This document shows positions 51,764-60,419 of a DNA stretch of 64,000 nt, in pieces. The notes beneath the pieces are model-generated. The model saw nothing but the letters and a program-made list of their open reading frames with translations, searched no databases and was not told the DNA's origin. Each line of letters opens with the position of its first letter. Position 1 is the stretch's first letter. The stretch is from Streptomyces sp. CB02261 (GTDB lineage: Bacteria > Actinomycetota > Actinomycetes > Streptomycetales > Streptomycetaceae), in assembly GCF_001905665.1 (NCBI RefSeq), contig NZ_LIVX01000012.1:206936-270935 (forward strand), in the 5' to 3' direction. A program made the translations under genes and the position numbers.

Positions 51764-52759
51764 CTACTTGTTGAACCAGGGGGCGGACGTCGGGTCCGTC
51801 GACAGCTGGTTCAGGACGAGGTTCGCGACCTTCTGCTCACCCGTCGCGGACGGGTGCACCCCGTCGGACTCCAGGTCCGAGCACGCCCACTCCAGACCGT
51901 CGCTGCGGCCCGGCGCCCCGCCGGCCACACCGTCCGCGCCCAGACCGTCCGCCCACATGTAGGGGCCCCACGACAGCCACGGCGCGACGCCACCCGGACC
52001 GTACGTCAGGTCCGAGGCACCGTTGATCTGGTCCTGGATCAGCTTTTTGACCGCAAAGCCCTGCTGGTAGGCACCCGCGCTGCGCGCCGGGTTGTAGGTG
52101 TAGATGCGGCTCGCGACATAGCCGAGCGCCAGGTTCGGGTACTTCGCGCGCGCGTTGCGGGAGATCGTGGCGAGCGAGTTGCGCAGGTTCTGCGCGCCCT
52201 GCGGGAACGCTCCGAGGTTGTCCCCGATGTATTGCTCCTTGAGCCACATCGCCTGCACCTGAGCCGGGGTCACCCCGGCGCTCGACAGCCGGGAGGCGAG
52301 CACGGACCACGTCGTGTCCACCGGGTTCGCCCAGGCGCTGGCGTCCTTGCCGCCCTGCGCGCCGTCGACCATCACGAGCTTGCCGTTCAGGTTCGCGTAC
52401 GCCTTCGACGTCGCGATGAACTTCTGGAACTCCTGCGTGGTGTTGGACATGCCGATCGAGATCAGCACGACCTTGCCGTTCACCAGGTCGACCTGCCCGG
52501 AGGCGTTGCGCGGCAGCACCTGGTTCTGCGCGATGTTCACGCCGGCGGTCGTGTGCGCGGTCGGCCGCACATTGCTGCCATTCGGGTAGAGACCACCGGT
52601 CAGGCCGTTGTACGTACCCGTACCCAGGTCGTTCAGCGGAACAAGGCCGCTGTGCGTGTACGTGCAGTCCGTCGCCGCGGACACAGGCTGCGGGATCAGG
52701 ACGACACCAAACGCGGTGGCGGCGGCCGTCAGGTAGACGCCAAGACGTCCGGGCTTCAT
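51764..52759 (-). CDS. Secreted SGNH-like hydrolase
   Basis: 331 residues. MKPGRLGVYLTAAATAFGVV and PVSAATDC give a signal peptide cut near SAA. LISIGMSNTTQEFQKF matches the oxyanion block of the SGNH-like fold, and DLESDGVHPSATGEQKVA near the C-terminus gives the catalytic Asp and His (DGVHPS). The classical GDS serine is replaced by GMSN. Probably an esterase-like or carbohydrate-active secreted enzyme. Its ATG overlaps the stop of a small upstream frame (ATGA). Confidence 0.8.
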   Translation of the reverse strand: MKPGRLGVYLTAAATAFGVVLIPQPVSAATDCTYTHSGLVPLNDLGTGTYNGLTGGLYPNGSNVRPTAHTTAGVNIAQNQVLPRNASGQVDLVNGKVVLISIGMSNTTQEFQKFIATSKAYANLNGKLVMVDGAQGGKDASAWANPVDTTWSVLASRLSSAGVTPAQVQAMWLKEQYIGDNLGAFPQGAQNLRNSLATISRNARAKYPNLALGYVASRIYTYNPARSAGAYQQGFAVKKLIQDQINGASDLTYGPGGVAPWLSWGPYMWADGLGADGVAGGAPGRSDGLEWACSDLESDGVHPSATGEQKVANLVLNQLSTDPTSAPWFNK

Positions 52760-52980
52760 GACTGCTCCTTCGGCAGAACAACGATCAGGCCGGTCGGCCC
52801 GCGCCGATAGTCGCCATCCGGCCAACCGCTCTGCACCTCCTGCCGTGCGCTCCCTGCGCTCACGATCGCTTTGCCGCAAGGCACCTGAACGCCCCTGAAC
52901 ACACCCAGACCTGCGGCATATTCCAGCCACCCACCATCGGAACCCACACGAACAAGACTCGGCTCGCCCTGCCCGGACAT
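52756..52980 (-). CDS. Possible small protein coupled to the SGNH-like gene
   Basis: 74 residues, MSGQGEPSLVRVGSDGGWLE onward, ending GLIVVLPKEQS. The TGA overlaps the hydrolase ATG by four bases. The frame uses more A/T-ending codons than its neighbours, but the residues look like a folded small protein. It may be a short regulatory or structural gene. Confidence 0.4.
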   Translation of the reverse strand: MSGQGEPSLVRVGSDGGWLEYAAGLGVFRGVQVPCGKAIVSAGSARQEVQSGWPDGDYRRGPTGLIVVLPKEQS

Positions 52981-53359
52981 ATGCTGCGTCGAGCGGCGTA
53001 CCCCGCCGCTCTCCGCGACCCCGTCCCCCCGTAACGAGGTTGCGCCCCAGGGGCCCCGGCAGTGCTGACACCTGCCGGGGCCCTGTCACCTCCTCTGCCC
53101 GCGGACTGCGCTGTCCACCGTCCTCGGCCGCGCCTCGGCGCCGGCAGCTGCTGCAAGCGCTGGAAACCTTCCAGAGGCGAATCAGTTGTAGCTGAACCGT
53201 CCGGACAACCAGCACGACAAGCCCACGCGGGACAACCTCCTGGATCTTCAGGACCACCACCTGGTGAGGATGGAATCGGTCCGAGAGGACCAGCGGCAGG
53301 TGTGGGCGCTGACCCGGCGAGGTCAGGGCGAGGCGAAACCCACATCGAGGGGCACGTCC
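52981..53359. other. Intergenic stretch, nothing recognised
   Basis: 379 bases. gccccaggggccccggcagtgctgac and the later tgccggggccc near 53050-53085 form a hairpin (ccccggca/tgccgggg), perhaps a terminator. No gene is supported. Confidence 0.4.
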
Positions 53360-53533
53360 ATGTCCACGACCACGCTCCTGGTCCTGCTGCTCCTGCCCGC
53401 CGTCGGCTTGCTCGGCCTGGCCGTGCCCGGCTACCTCGTCTGGCGCCACCCCCGCCTCGGCATCCCCCTGAGGGTCGCCTGTGCGTTCGGCGCCCTGTAC
53501 GTCGCCGCCGTCCTCGGCCTCGCCGACCTGTAG
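53360..53533 (+). CDS. Small two-helix membrane protein
   Basis: 57 residues, MSTTTLLVLLLLPAVGLLGL then VPGYLVWRHPRLGIPLRV and AFGALYVAAVLGLADL: two membrane helices joined by a basic loop. A GAGG lies about eight bases upstream. Size suits a membrane-stress or holin-like peptide, but no family is known. Confidence 0.5.
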   Translation: MSTTTLLVLLLLPAVGLLGLAVPGYLVWRHPRLGIPLRVACAFGALYVAAVLGLADL

Positions 53534-53737
53534 AGCCGACTCCCCGGCAGCGGGGCCAAAGGCCGTACGTCTGCGACAGCCGCTCTGGGGCGGGCAAGCC
53601 CTACCGGGCCCCCCCGCCCCATGAGGGTTGCACCGAAGGTTGCCCCCACAGTTGTCTGCACAGGTGCACTAGGGGCTGCCGGCGCCGGCCCTCGACGACC
53701 TTTCGGTGTTCTGAGGGCTTCTTGGCATCATCTCGGC

Positions 53738-54133
53738 GTGGCCCCAGTTCTTCCCCGCACGGTCCGAGCCGTCGACACCGCTCAGCTTCTGGAGCTGGCC
53801 CAGGAGGCTGCGATGCACAGCTTCAGCCAGCGGCTCCCGGTCGACTGGCTCCGAGAGCACCTGGCCGCAGAGGCGACGCACTACCTGCTCCCGACACTCG
53901 TGCAGCGGCTCACGCACCGTCCCGAGACGCCGCTGCAGTGGAGGTGCCGGCAACTGCTGACCGTCAGCACCGGTGAACAGGTCTGGGGTCTCCTCGACGT
54001 CCTCCCTGACACCTTCGACAGGATCCCGGAGACCCTGGACATGGAGTCCAAGAAGAGGATCGGCAGCCGCATCGAGCGAGCAGTGACGGTGCGTGAGTGG
54101 GTGGAACGGATGGCGTCCGATGCAGGTTCGTGA
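53738..54133 (+). CDS. Small protein of unknown function
   Basis: 131 residues from GTG 53738: VAPVLPRTVRAVDTAQLLEL, LREHLAAEATHYLLPTLVQR, CRQLLTVSTGEQVWGLLDVL and ERAVTVREWVERMAS. Helical, cytoplasmic. The start is tentative. No family recognised. Confidence 0.5.
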   Translation: MAPVLPRTVRAVDTAQLLELAQEAAMHSFSQRLPVDWLREHLAAEATHYLLPTLVQRLTHRPETPLQWRCRQLLTVSTGEQVWGLLDVLPDTFDRIPETLDMESKKRIGSRIERAVTVREWVERMASDAGS

Positions 54134-54417
54134 AGCTCCGAGGAGCGTGGCAGGCTGCTGGATAGCCTGGGGAAGTGACGCCGATCTGGGGCAGCCGTCG
54201 GCGGACTTGTCGTGTGGGCAGCGAGAACCCTCAGACACCGCCTGGGCGGCGACCTACAGACCTCTACCCCCTTCCGGGTCTCCTTTGGTCATCCGGTGTG
54301 ATGATCGCGCCTCAGATCGTCGTACAGCGCCTCCGGTTCGCCTCCACCCAGGTGTGCGGGACAGGCCCCGGTGCCGTGAAGCGGACGCAGTACGGTCGGG
54401 GTCGCCCCTGCACTGCC
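54134..54417. other. Intergenic stretch
   Basis: 284 bases with no supported gene or signal. Confidence 0.3.
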
Positions 54418-54672
54418 TCAACACATGGTCAGCTGCTCATGCTCAGGCAGGTCGAGATGCACGATCCGGTCGGTGGGAAGGACGTCGGCGAGTTCGCGTG
54501 CTTCCTGGGCGCTGCGGGTCAGGATCAGCTCTTTCGCGACGTCGGGGCAGGAAGCGATCAGGTCAGGGCAGGGGCGTACGACGCAGTACAGCGTCCGGCG
54601 CCTGCCCGGCACGTAGAGGGGGACGCCGCGGGCGTACTGCGGCCACATCATCGGCTTCTCCGGTGTCTCCAC
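54418..54672 (-). CDS. Small protein of unknown function, divergent from the HNH gene
   Basis: 84 residues, METPEKPMMWPQYARGVPLY, CPDVAKELILTRSAQEAREL and DRIVHLDLPEHEQLTMC. It starts about 85 bases left of the inverted repeat at 54757 and is transcribed away from it. No family recognised; the position could suit a protein co-regulated with the HNH/recombinase pair. Confidence 0.45.
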   Translation of the reverse strand: METPEKPMMWPQYARGVPLYVPGRRRTLYCVVRPCPDLIASCPDVAKELILTRSAQEARELADVLPTDRIVHLDLPEHEQLTMC

Positions 54673-54756
54673 CCGAACACTCGACGCGGACGCGGCGGTG
54701 AGGCCAGCGCGGGCGCGGCGTGGTCGTCATGACGGAACGGTAGCGGCGGGCGGTAT

Positions 54757-54787
54757 CGCGTCGGATAAGCTCCCCTTATCCGACGCG
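54757..54787. promoter_or_regulatory. Perfect 13-bp inverted repeat upstream of the HNH gene
   Basis: cgcgtcggataag (54757-54769) and cttatccgacgcg (54775-54787) are perfect complements with a five-base centre. There is no T tract, and it stands in the divergent region just before the HNH gene, so an operator bound by a dimeric regulator is more likely than a terminator. The C-terminal winged helix of the HNH protein itself is one candidate to bind it. Confidence 0.65.
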
Positions 54788-54833
54788 ACAAACCGTGTAT
54801 TTCGACGGCTCAGCACAAGGGGTGGGGCGGCCG

Positions 54834-55658
54834 ATGCCGACTGCGGGCAGAACCGAGAAGAACCGTCTGGCGCCGCGCGCCGACACGAGACGCGACCTCC
54901 TGCTGTTCAGCGGCAACGAGTGCGCCTGGAAGACCTGTTCCGTGCGGCTGATGAACGAGGACGGTGGATGGGTCGGGGAGATGGCCCACATCCGGGGCGC
55001 CGAACCCGGAAGCGCACGCCACGACCCTGCCCTGAGCAAGGAGGAGCTTCGGGCGGACGAGAACCTCGTACTGCTGTGCGCCAACCACCACCAGCGCATC
55101 GACGATCCGCGCAGCAGCAAGCGGTACAGCGTGGAGTTCCTGCAGCAGATGAAGCGGGAGCACGAGGGGCGCTACCGGAAGGCGGTGGCCGCGGCCGAGG
55201 ACGAGATCAGCGACCTGACTCGGGAGAACACGGTCATCCCCTGCGTCGACCTGCAGCGGGTCGAGCCCAACTTCGAAGAAGAGGATCGAGAGTACTTCGT
55301 CCCCTGCGTCAACGAATTCGCCGACCGGCTCCGCGAGGTGACCAAGCCCGCCCGCGGCCTGCTGGCCGTCGTGATCTCCCGGCCCACTGTAATCGATGCT
55401 CCGGAAGCGGCCCGCCGTATCGGGCGGGACAGGGCGACGGTGTACGAGCTCGTCAGGGAACTGGAAGCGGCCGGCCTCGCCTACATCGACACCGAATGGT
55501 TCGGGGACGAGATCCCCGAAGGCGTGATCGTCCGCCCCCTGTGCGAGGACTGGCCCGAGTTCTGGGACGTCCTTCGCGACCACATGGCCGGCCGGGACGA
55601 CGCCACCGTGGAGGACGTCATCGTCGGTCTTGACTTCTCCCTGCTGGACCGACCGTGA
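54834..55658 (+). CDS. HNH endonuclease-like protein with C-terminal winged helix
   Basis: 274 residues from ATG 54834 (an upstream GTG at 54795 adds 13). The N-terminal part has CAWKTC, EMAHIRG and ENLVLLCANHHQRID, the spaced Cys pair and His residues of an HNH nuclease domain (beta-beta-alpha metal). After a helical linker (about 95-125) the C-terminus reads PEAARRIGRDRATVYELV, RELEAAGLAYIDTEWFGDE, a winged-helix DNA-binding domain. Its TGA overlaps the GTG of the tyrosine recombinase. The combination suggests a DNA-cutting protein with its own DNA reader, possibly a defence or mobile-element factor. Confidence 0.8.
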   Translation: MPTAGRTEKNRLAPRADTRRDLLLFSGNECAWKTCSVRLMNEDGGWVGEMAHIRGAEPGSARHDPALSKEELRADENLVLLCANHHQRIDDPRSSKRYSVEFLQQMKREHEGRYRKAVAAAEDEISDLTRENTVIPCVDLQRVEPNFEEEDREYFVPCVNEFADRLREVTKPARGLLAVVISRPTVIDAPEAARRIGRDRATVYELVRELEAAGLAYIDTEWFGDEIPEGVIVRPLCEDWPEFWDVLRDHMAGRDDATVEDVIVGLDFSLLDRP

Positions 55659-56740
55659 CGGCCGAACTGGGCCTCCTGCCCTCGCCGACGGACCCGGCCG
55701 CCGCCGAGCGTCAGGCGCTCATCGTGCGGTGGGCCGAACGCCACGGCGTCGACGCCGCCCGGCGCCTGGCCGAAGCCGAGGACCTGGCCGACGCGGTCGC
55801 CGCCGAGATCACCCCGGACAACACCGTCGATACCTACGGCAAGAGCTGGCGGGTGTGGGAACGGTTCTGCGCCGCCGCCAGCCTGCCGCAGCTGGAGGGC
55901 AGCCGGGGCGCGCTGGTGGCGTTCGTGGCATGGATGCTGCGCGAGGGCCAGCAGAACGGCCAGGGATACGCGGCCACCTCGGCCTCCACCCACCTGGCGG
56001 CCGCCGTGGTCGGACTGCGCGAGCGAGGCGTGAAGGTCTCCGGTGACGACCAGGCCGGGGCCCGCGCCGCCTTGGCGGGTCTGGCGGTCAAGCTCCTGCA
56101 GGCCGGGGAACGGCGCGGCCGCGGCCAGGCGGCCGGCGCCGACATCGACGGACTGCGGGCTGTCGCCCGCGCCTGCCCCGACACCCTCACCGGCGACCGC
56201 GACAAGGCCCTGGTGCTCACCGGCTTCCACTACGCCAGCCGCTCCCAGGACCCGGCCGGACTGCTGACCGGCGACGTCATCCTGCACCCGCGCGGCCTGG
56301 TCGTCGCCGTGCTCACCGGCAAGACCAAGCACTCGGTCCGCAACGCCAAGATCCGCTACGCCGACGATCCCGAGATCTGCCCGGTGCGGGCCTGGACCGT
56401 CTACCGCACTCGGCTGGTCGCCGAGCACGGCCCGCAGTGGGCCGACCCGTCGACGCCGGCGTTCGTCAGCATCGACCGGTGGGGCCACGTCACCGGCGGC
56501 GGCATGGTGCCCGAATCCGTCACCCGCGCTATCAAGCGCATCTCGATGAGGGCCGGGGTGCCGATCGCCTGGACCGGGCACTCCCTGCGCATCGGCCTTG
56601 CCTCCGTCGCCCGCCGTGCGGGCCGCGACGGCATCGCCATCGCCGACCAGGGCGGCTGGGCCCGCCACTCGCGCTCGATGCTCGGCTACATGCAGCGCGA
56701 CGACGGCTGGGACGACAACGCTTCCGCCGGTCTCGCCTGA
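55655..56740 (+). CDS. Tyrosine recombinase/integrase-family protein
   Basis: 361 residues. An N-terminal SAM-like core-binding domain (TVDTYGKSWRVWERFCAAA) is followed by the catalytic domain: Arg in HYASRSQDPAG (near 196), Lys in VLTGKTKHS, HSLRIG (HxxR, near 308), GGWARHSR and the nucleophile in MLGYMQ (near 344). All catalytic residues appear present. The GTG overlaps the HNH gene stop by four bases, so both are made together. There is no adjacent tRNA or visible att site, unlike a normal integrative element; it may be an orphan recombinase working with the HNH protein. Confidence 0.85.
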   Translation: MTAELGLLPSPTDPAAAERQALIVRWAERHGVDAARRLAEAEDLADAVAAEITPDNTVDTYGKSWRVWERFCAAASLPQLEGSRGALVAFVAWMLREGQQNGQGYAATSASTHLAAAVVGLRERGVKVSGDDQAGARAALAGLAVKLLQAGERRGRGQAAGADIDGLRAVARACPDTLTGDRDKALVLTGFHYASRSQDPAGLLTGDVILHPRGLVVAVLTGKTKHSVRNAKIRYADDPEICPVRAWTVYRTRLVAEHGPQWADPSTPAFVSIDRWGHVTGGGMVPESVTRAIKRISMRAGVPIAWTGHSLRIGLASVARRAGRDGIAIADQGGWARHSRSMLGYMQRDDGWDDNASAGLA

Positions 56741-56899
56741 CGCGGCCATCCCCGCCTCGGTCGGACCCGTTAGACCCAGCGGTCCGGCCGGGGCGGACGC
56801 GTGTCCGCAGCCCTCACCGGCCGGACCCCCTGTTAGATGCGTTAGGTCTGACAGGGCCAACCAGGGCTGACGTGCAGCTACGGCCGTCCTGCGGCGGCA
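56741..56899. other. Gap after the recombinase
   Basis: 159 bases; a repeated gttagacc / gttagat motif (56770 and 56832) is seen but no gene. A possible attachment site could lie here, not demonstrable from sequence alone. Confidence 0.3.
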
Positions 56900-57238
56900 C
56901 CTTCGGCCCCGTGCGCGCTGGGCGTTCCCCCACGCCGTGGCCATCTCGACGAGCTCGTCCTCGGGACGCTCGGCGAGGTGCCGGTAGGCGCAGTAGGGGA
57001 TCGAATGCGCCGAGACCGGCCCGGACTCGCAGCCCGGGATCCGGCACAGCTCGGTGAGGTAGTCGTCCTGGGAGAGGACCATCTCGAAGCGGCGGCCGCC
57101 GCAAGCCACGATCAGGGAGTGGAAGCCGTCGCGGGACTCCAGCTCCAGCTCGGTGGACCTGCTGGCGGGCGCAAGTGAGCCAAGGAGCAGCAGGACGACC
57201 TCCCCGGGGGCGCAGCTCACCTCGGTGGAGAAGAACAT
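56900..57238 (-). pseudogene. Probable fragment of a minus-strand gene
   Basis: From ATG 57238 the frame reads MFFSTEVSCAPGEVVLLLLG, ELELESRDGFHSLIVACGGR, YLTELCRIPGCESGPVSAHS and EDELVEMATAWGNAQRARG with strong codon bias, then loses it near 56900 although no stop appears for a long way. I read this as a gene truncated at its 3' end. No family recognised. Confidence 0.35.
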
Positions 57239-57566
57239 GAGCGTCCTGCGGAAGAACGGAATCCTCGCCTCCACTGGCAAGGGGCGTGCGAACCGGGTCT
57301 ACAACATCCTTAGGCCAGAACTCCTCCAGGCAGTTGCCCACGGCCACGCCCTCGAGGCCGACTGATCTCGCGCAGTCCCCGCTGCCGCTCGGGGCTGCGG
57401 GGCATGGCGGACGCCGTCGCCGCCTCGATCAAGGAACGGCGGGCTGCCCCGGCCGCAGGATGTCGGGGCCGAGGCAGCCCGCCTCTGGCGCATCCCGGCC
57501 GGCAGCATGCCGGTGCCCCGGCTCCGCGGTGGACGCGCGGGAGGCCGGGGCACGGGCGGGGTGGGG
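57239..57566. other. Spacer with a hairpin
   Basis: 328 bases. cgggctgcc near 57439 and ggcagcccg ending 57480 form a stem of at least nine pairs, with more GC pairing inside, and are a possible terminator. A plus-strand frame at 57195-57365 resembles the end of a winged helix, but is weakly supported. Confidence 0.45.
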
Positions 57567-58034
57567 TCAGCGGTGGTGGTGGCGGCCCCAGGACTCGGTG
57601 TCGATGGTGCGGCCGCGGTCGTCGCGGAGGGTCGCGGTGTCGGAGTGGTTGTCCCAGATGTAGTTGCGGCGGTCCTGGAAGAGGTCGGTGCGGGTGTCTC
57701 GGCCTTCGCCGGTGTGGATGCGGATGGTGGAGCGGCCGGCGAGGCGGACGTCGTTGAAGCGGTAGCGGTGGCCGTCCTCGTCCTTGAGGGTCCAGCCGTC
57801 GAGGTTGATGCCGTGGCGGGTGTTGTTGGTGATCTCGACCCACTCGGCGTTCAGCGACCGGTTGGTGCGGTTGTCGCGTCCGGGGCTGTCGGCCTGGACG
57901 CGGCTGATCTCCACCTTCGGTGTCCGGTGGCGGTCGCCGTCGTGGGCGGAGGCCGGAAGGGCGACGATGGACACCATGGCGCCGGCCGCGAGGACGGTCG
58001 CGGCGATACGGCGGGCGGTCGAAGAAGCAGACAT
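57567..58034 (-). CDS. Secreted lamin-tail-domain protein
   Basis: 155 residues. MSASSTARRIAATVLAAGAM then VSIVALPASA is a signal peptide (about 30 residues). The mature part has ISRVQADSPG, EWVEITNNTRHGINLDGWTL, FNDVRLAGRSTIRIHTG and NYIWDNHSDTATLRDDRG, the LTD (immunoglobulin-like) pattern. Length and layout match the short Streptomyces LTD family. Extracellular; role unknown. The stop is followed by the hairpin at 57439. Confidence 0.88.
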   Translation of the reverse strand: MSASSTARRIAATVLAAGAMVSIVALPASAHDGDRHRTPKVEISRVQADSPGRDNRTNRSLNAEWVEITNNTRHGINLDGWTLKDEDGHRYRFNDVRLAGRSTIRIHTGEGRDTRTDLFQDRRNYIWDNHSDTATLRDDRGRTIDTESWGRHHHR

Positions 58035-58257
58035 GGGTGATGTCTCCTCAAAAACTCTGCCTCACCAGCCGATACGGCTGGTGAGGGCGGTGCGGGTCCC
58101 GGTCCGGTGTGGGCCGAGGACCCGAACTCTGCAGCCCCGCCGGCCCAGCCGGAATACCGCCCGGGCCCTGTTACCGGATACGGGCATTTCCGTAACTGAC
58201 GGCTGTATCGGACACGGATACGCAGCGACGTGGCCCTGACATTCACTGACAACTACA
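58035..58257. other. Upstream region of the lamin-tail gene
   Basis: 223 bases containing the minus-strand promoter and GAGGAG near 58045. Nothing else recognised. Confidence 0.35.
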
Positions 58258-58415
58258 CCCACCCGTTCAGCGATCAACCACAAGCCCTTCCGCACGTCGG
58301 CGCACCATCGGCCGCGCCACCCCGCGCACTCCGCCATCAGCGTGACCAGCCCCAGTAACAGCCGTTCTGCACCTTTCTTCGCGCGTCAGGCCATCCTTCG
58401 CACACGAAGACGACG
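58258..58415. repeat. Direct repeat, left copy (158 bp)
   Basis: The sequence starting cccacccgttcag is repeated at 62005-62162 in the same orientation, offset exactly 3747 bases, with about seven mismatches in 158. Similarity fades over another 30 bases to the right. It encodes nothing recognisable. Confidence 0.9.
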
Positions 58416-58498
58416 GGGAGCCCGCCCCGCCCTGCGCCTCGGTGATGCTCCTATTGATCGTCAAGCCTTGAGGCTCGGGTGAGCCGTATTGTTGCCGG

Positions 58499-58930
58499 GT
58501 GCGGTACTTGGCGGAGTCGTTCATTCTTGGGGCCTTGCGGCGGGGCCGGTCGGTCGAGCAGTTCCTTGGGCCGTGTGGCTCGGGAGAGCGCCCTGGTGTG
58601 CGCTATGTCGAGGTTCGTGCGACGAGGGGGCCGTTTGAGGTCTATCTCCACGCGGTCGAGGACGTCGGCAGCGAGAGTTTCTTGGACCTGGGCGAGTTTC
58701 CGCCGTTCGATCCAGACGACGAAGCCGGCGAGTTCGGTCGGCTTTTGGGCATGGCTGGGGACCCGCTGGCCGCGCTGGACGTCGCCGAGCAGCGCGCTGG
58801 AGCCGAGCGGGGCCGGTGGGTCAACGAGGGCGTCGTCCAGGACGAGTACGGCGACTTCGTTCGTGCCGGTCGGCCGGTGGGTGTCTCCGCTGACGGTCGG
58901 CGGTGGCCGAACGTGCCGGACGCTGTATGA
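58499..58930 (+). CDS. Small acidic protein of unknown function
   Basis: 143 residues: VRYLAESFILGALRRGRSVE, YVEVRATRGPFEVYLHAVED, LDLGEFPPFDPDDEAGEFG and WVNEGVVQDEYGDFVRAGRP. Acidic and single-domain, in the size range of contact-toxin immunity proteins. I do not assign a family. It lies just inside the left direct repeat. Confidence 0.6.
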   Translation: MRYLAESFILGALRRGRSVEQFLGPCGSGERPGVRYVEVRATRGPFEVYLHAVEDVGSESFLDLGEFPPFDPDDEAGEFGRLLGMAGDPLAALDVAEQRAGAERGRWVNEGVVQDEYGDFVRAGRPVGVSADGRRWPNVPDAV

Positions 58931-58942
58931 CCTCGCGTGTGA

Positions 58943-60155
58943 TCAAGCGGCGTTGAGCCAGTCCCGGTAGGTGCTGGCGAGTTCGTCGTCGCGGCGAAGG
59001 CCGCGTTCGAGGCTGGAGATGGAGGTCGGCCAGAGTCCGAAGTGGCGGGCGGCAGCGGTGAGCGTGATGTTCTTGGACTGCCGCAGGGGCCGCAGGTCCG
59101 CGATGGCGTGGACGGTGACCGTGGTGGTCAGGCAGCGGAACATCTCCCGGACGATGGCCCGCTTTAGGAGCCGGATGATCTCCTTCTTCGTCCGGCCGGC
59201 GGCAGTCTGACGAGCGACGTACTCCCGGGTGCGGGTGTCGCCGGCCATGCGGACCAGAGCAATGTGGTAAAGGGCCGCGTTGGCGCCCCGGTCACCGCCG
59301 CGCGAGAGACGGTGCCCGTTGGTTTTGCCGCTGGAGGCGGGAACCGGTGCAGCTCCGCACAGAGCGGCGAAGGAAGCCTCCGTCCGCATGCGCTCGGGAT
59401 TGCCACCCGCCGTGACCAGCAGCTGGGCGGCGGTGTCGGGACCAACCCCGTAGGCAGCCCTCAGGCCGGGGTTGTGGGCGGTGACCTCACGGTCCAGGGC
59501 CTTGATCAGCTCTTCGTGCTCGGCGGTCAGTTCCTTGACGCGCCGGGCGAGGCTCTTGAGTGCGGAGAGGACGGCGACGTGGAGCGCGTCACCGGCCGGC
59601 CGCAGCCGGGTCAGGACATCGGTGCGGTCCGTCCCGTTCAGGTGCCTGAATCTGGCGCGGATGGTCTCGGGCGCGGTGAAGAGGATGTGGGTGATCTGGT
59701 TCAGGGCGGCGGTGCGTGCCTTGACGGCGGAGCGGGCGGCGTTGTGCAGGGCACGTATGCCGGCGACGGTGGCGTCTTTGGGTGTGCTGGAGGCCCGTCC
59801 TGACAGGGCCGCGCGAGCGGCGGCGTAGGCGTCGATGGGGTCGGACTTGCCGATGCGGCGGCGTTCGGCCCGGTCGGGCCGGTTGACCTCGACGACCAGG
59901 TGCCCGTGTGAGCGGGCGGCCTGGTGAAGCCGGCTCCGTAGGACGAAGTGCCTTCCACGCCGACAGCGTTACCTGGCCGTGCGCGTTCAGGAATGCCAGA
60001 GCCGCCGCGTATCCCGCGGCGGTCGTAGTGAACTCGGCGTCCGCGAGATGACCGCCGTTGTCGCTGATGACCGCGACGTGGAGGGTGTCGGCATGGGAGT
60101 CGACCCCGCCGAAAATGTACTGGTCCGCGGTGTCCGCTGCGACCGCTGATGTCAT
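58943..60155 (-). pseudogene. Frameshifted IS110-family transposase with C-terminal HTH
   Basis: N-terminal DEDD part: IFGGVDSHADTLHVAVIS, then two frameshifts near 59940-59990 (GVEGTSSYGAG is in a third frame), after which a long good frame has VVEVNRPDRAERRRIGKSDP, IDAYAAARAALSGRA and RAAYGVGPDTAAQLLVTAGG, with FAALCGAAPVPASSGKTNGH, the C-terminal serine-containing part of IS110. It then continues in frame into LRPLRQSKNITLTAAARHFG, LWPTSISSLERGLRRDDELA, an Xre-like helix-turn-helix. The frameshifts make it inactive as it stands. Element ends were not found. Confidence 0.8.
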
Positions 60156-60419
60156 GCCGATGACGCCTTCCAGTCGGTGGCGGCACCGGCCGGGGGCGCA
60201 GACAGGACATTGAGGAGGCTTCCGGCCAGGCTCCTATCAGGTCATGTTCCGCCCGGCCGGAGCCATGAGAACAGGTTCCGGTGGTCGGACAGAACAGCTT
60301 GAGGACAACCCAGCAGGGCGTCAGTCAGTGCCCGAGCCACGACCACCGGAACCTAAGTAGCAGCATCAATGTCAGTACCGTTCACTACGCTTCAGCCAGT
60401 ACGTGGTGAAGGGGACGAA
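60156..60419. promoter_or_regulatory. Upstream region of the 60420 gene
   Basis: 264 bases, partly the IS110 left flank. AAGGGG about five bases before the ATG is the ribosome site. No operator recognised. Confidence 0.35.

Noticed and set aside
53621..53737. Longer start for the 53738 gene
   Set aside because: The upstream extension (MRVAPKVAPTVV) lacks a ribosome site and is low-complexity.
55481..57280. Very long minus-strand frame antisense to the recombinase
   Set aside because: Only its first 110 codons look like protein; the rest is the complement of the recombinase gene.
57195..57365. Winged-helix gene on the plus strand (VLRKNGILASTGKGRANRVY)
   Set aside because: Short, no start that fits, and it overlaps a minus-strand frame with better codon bias; kept only as a remark.
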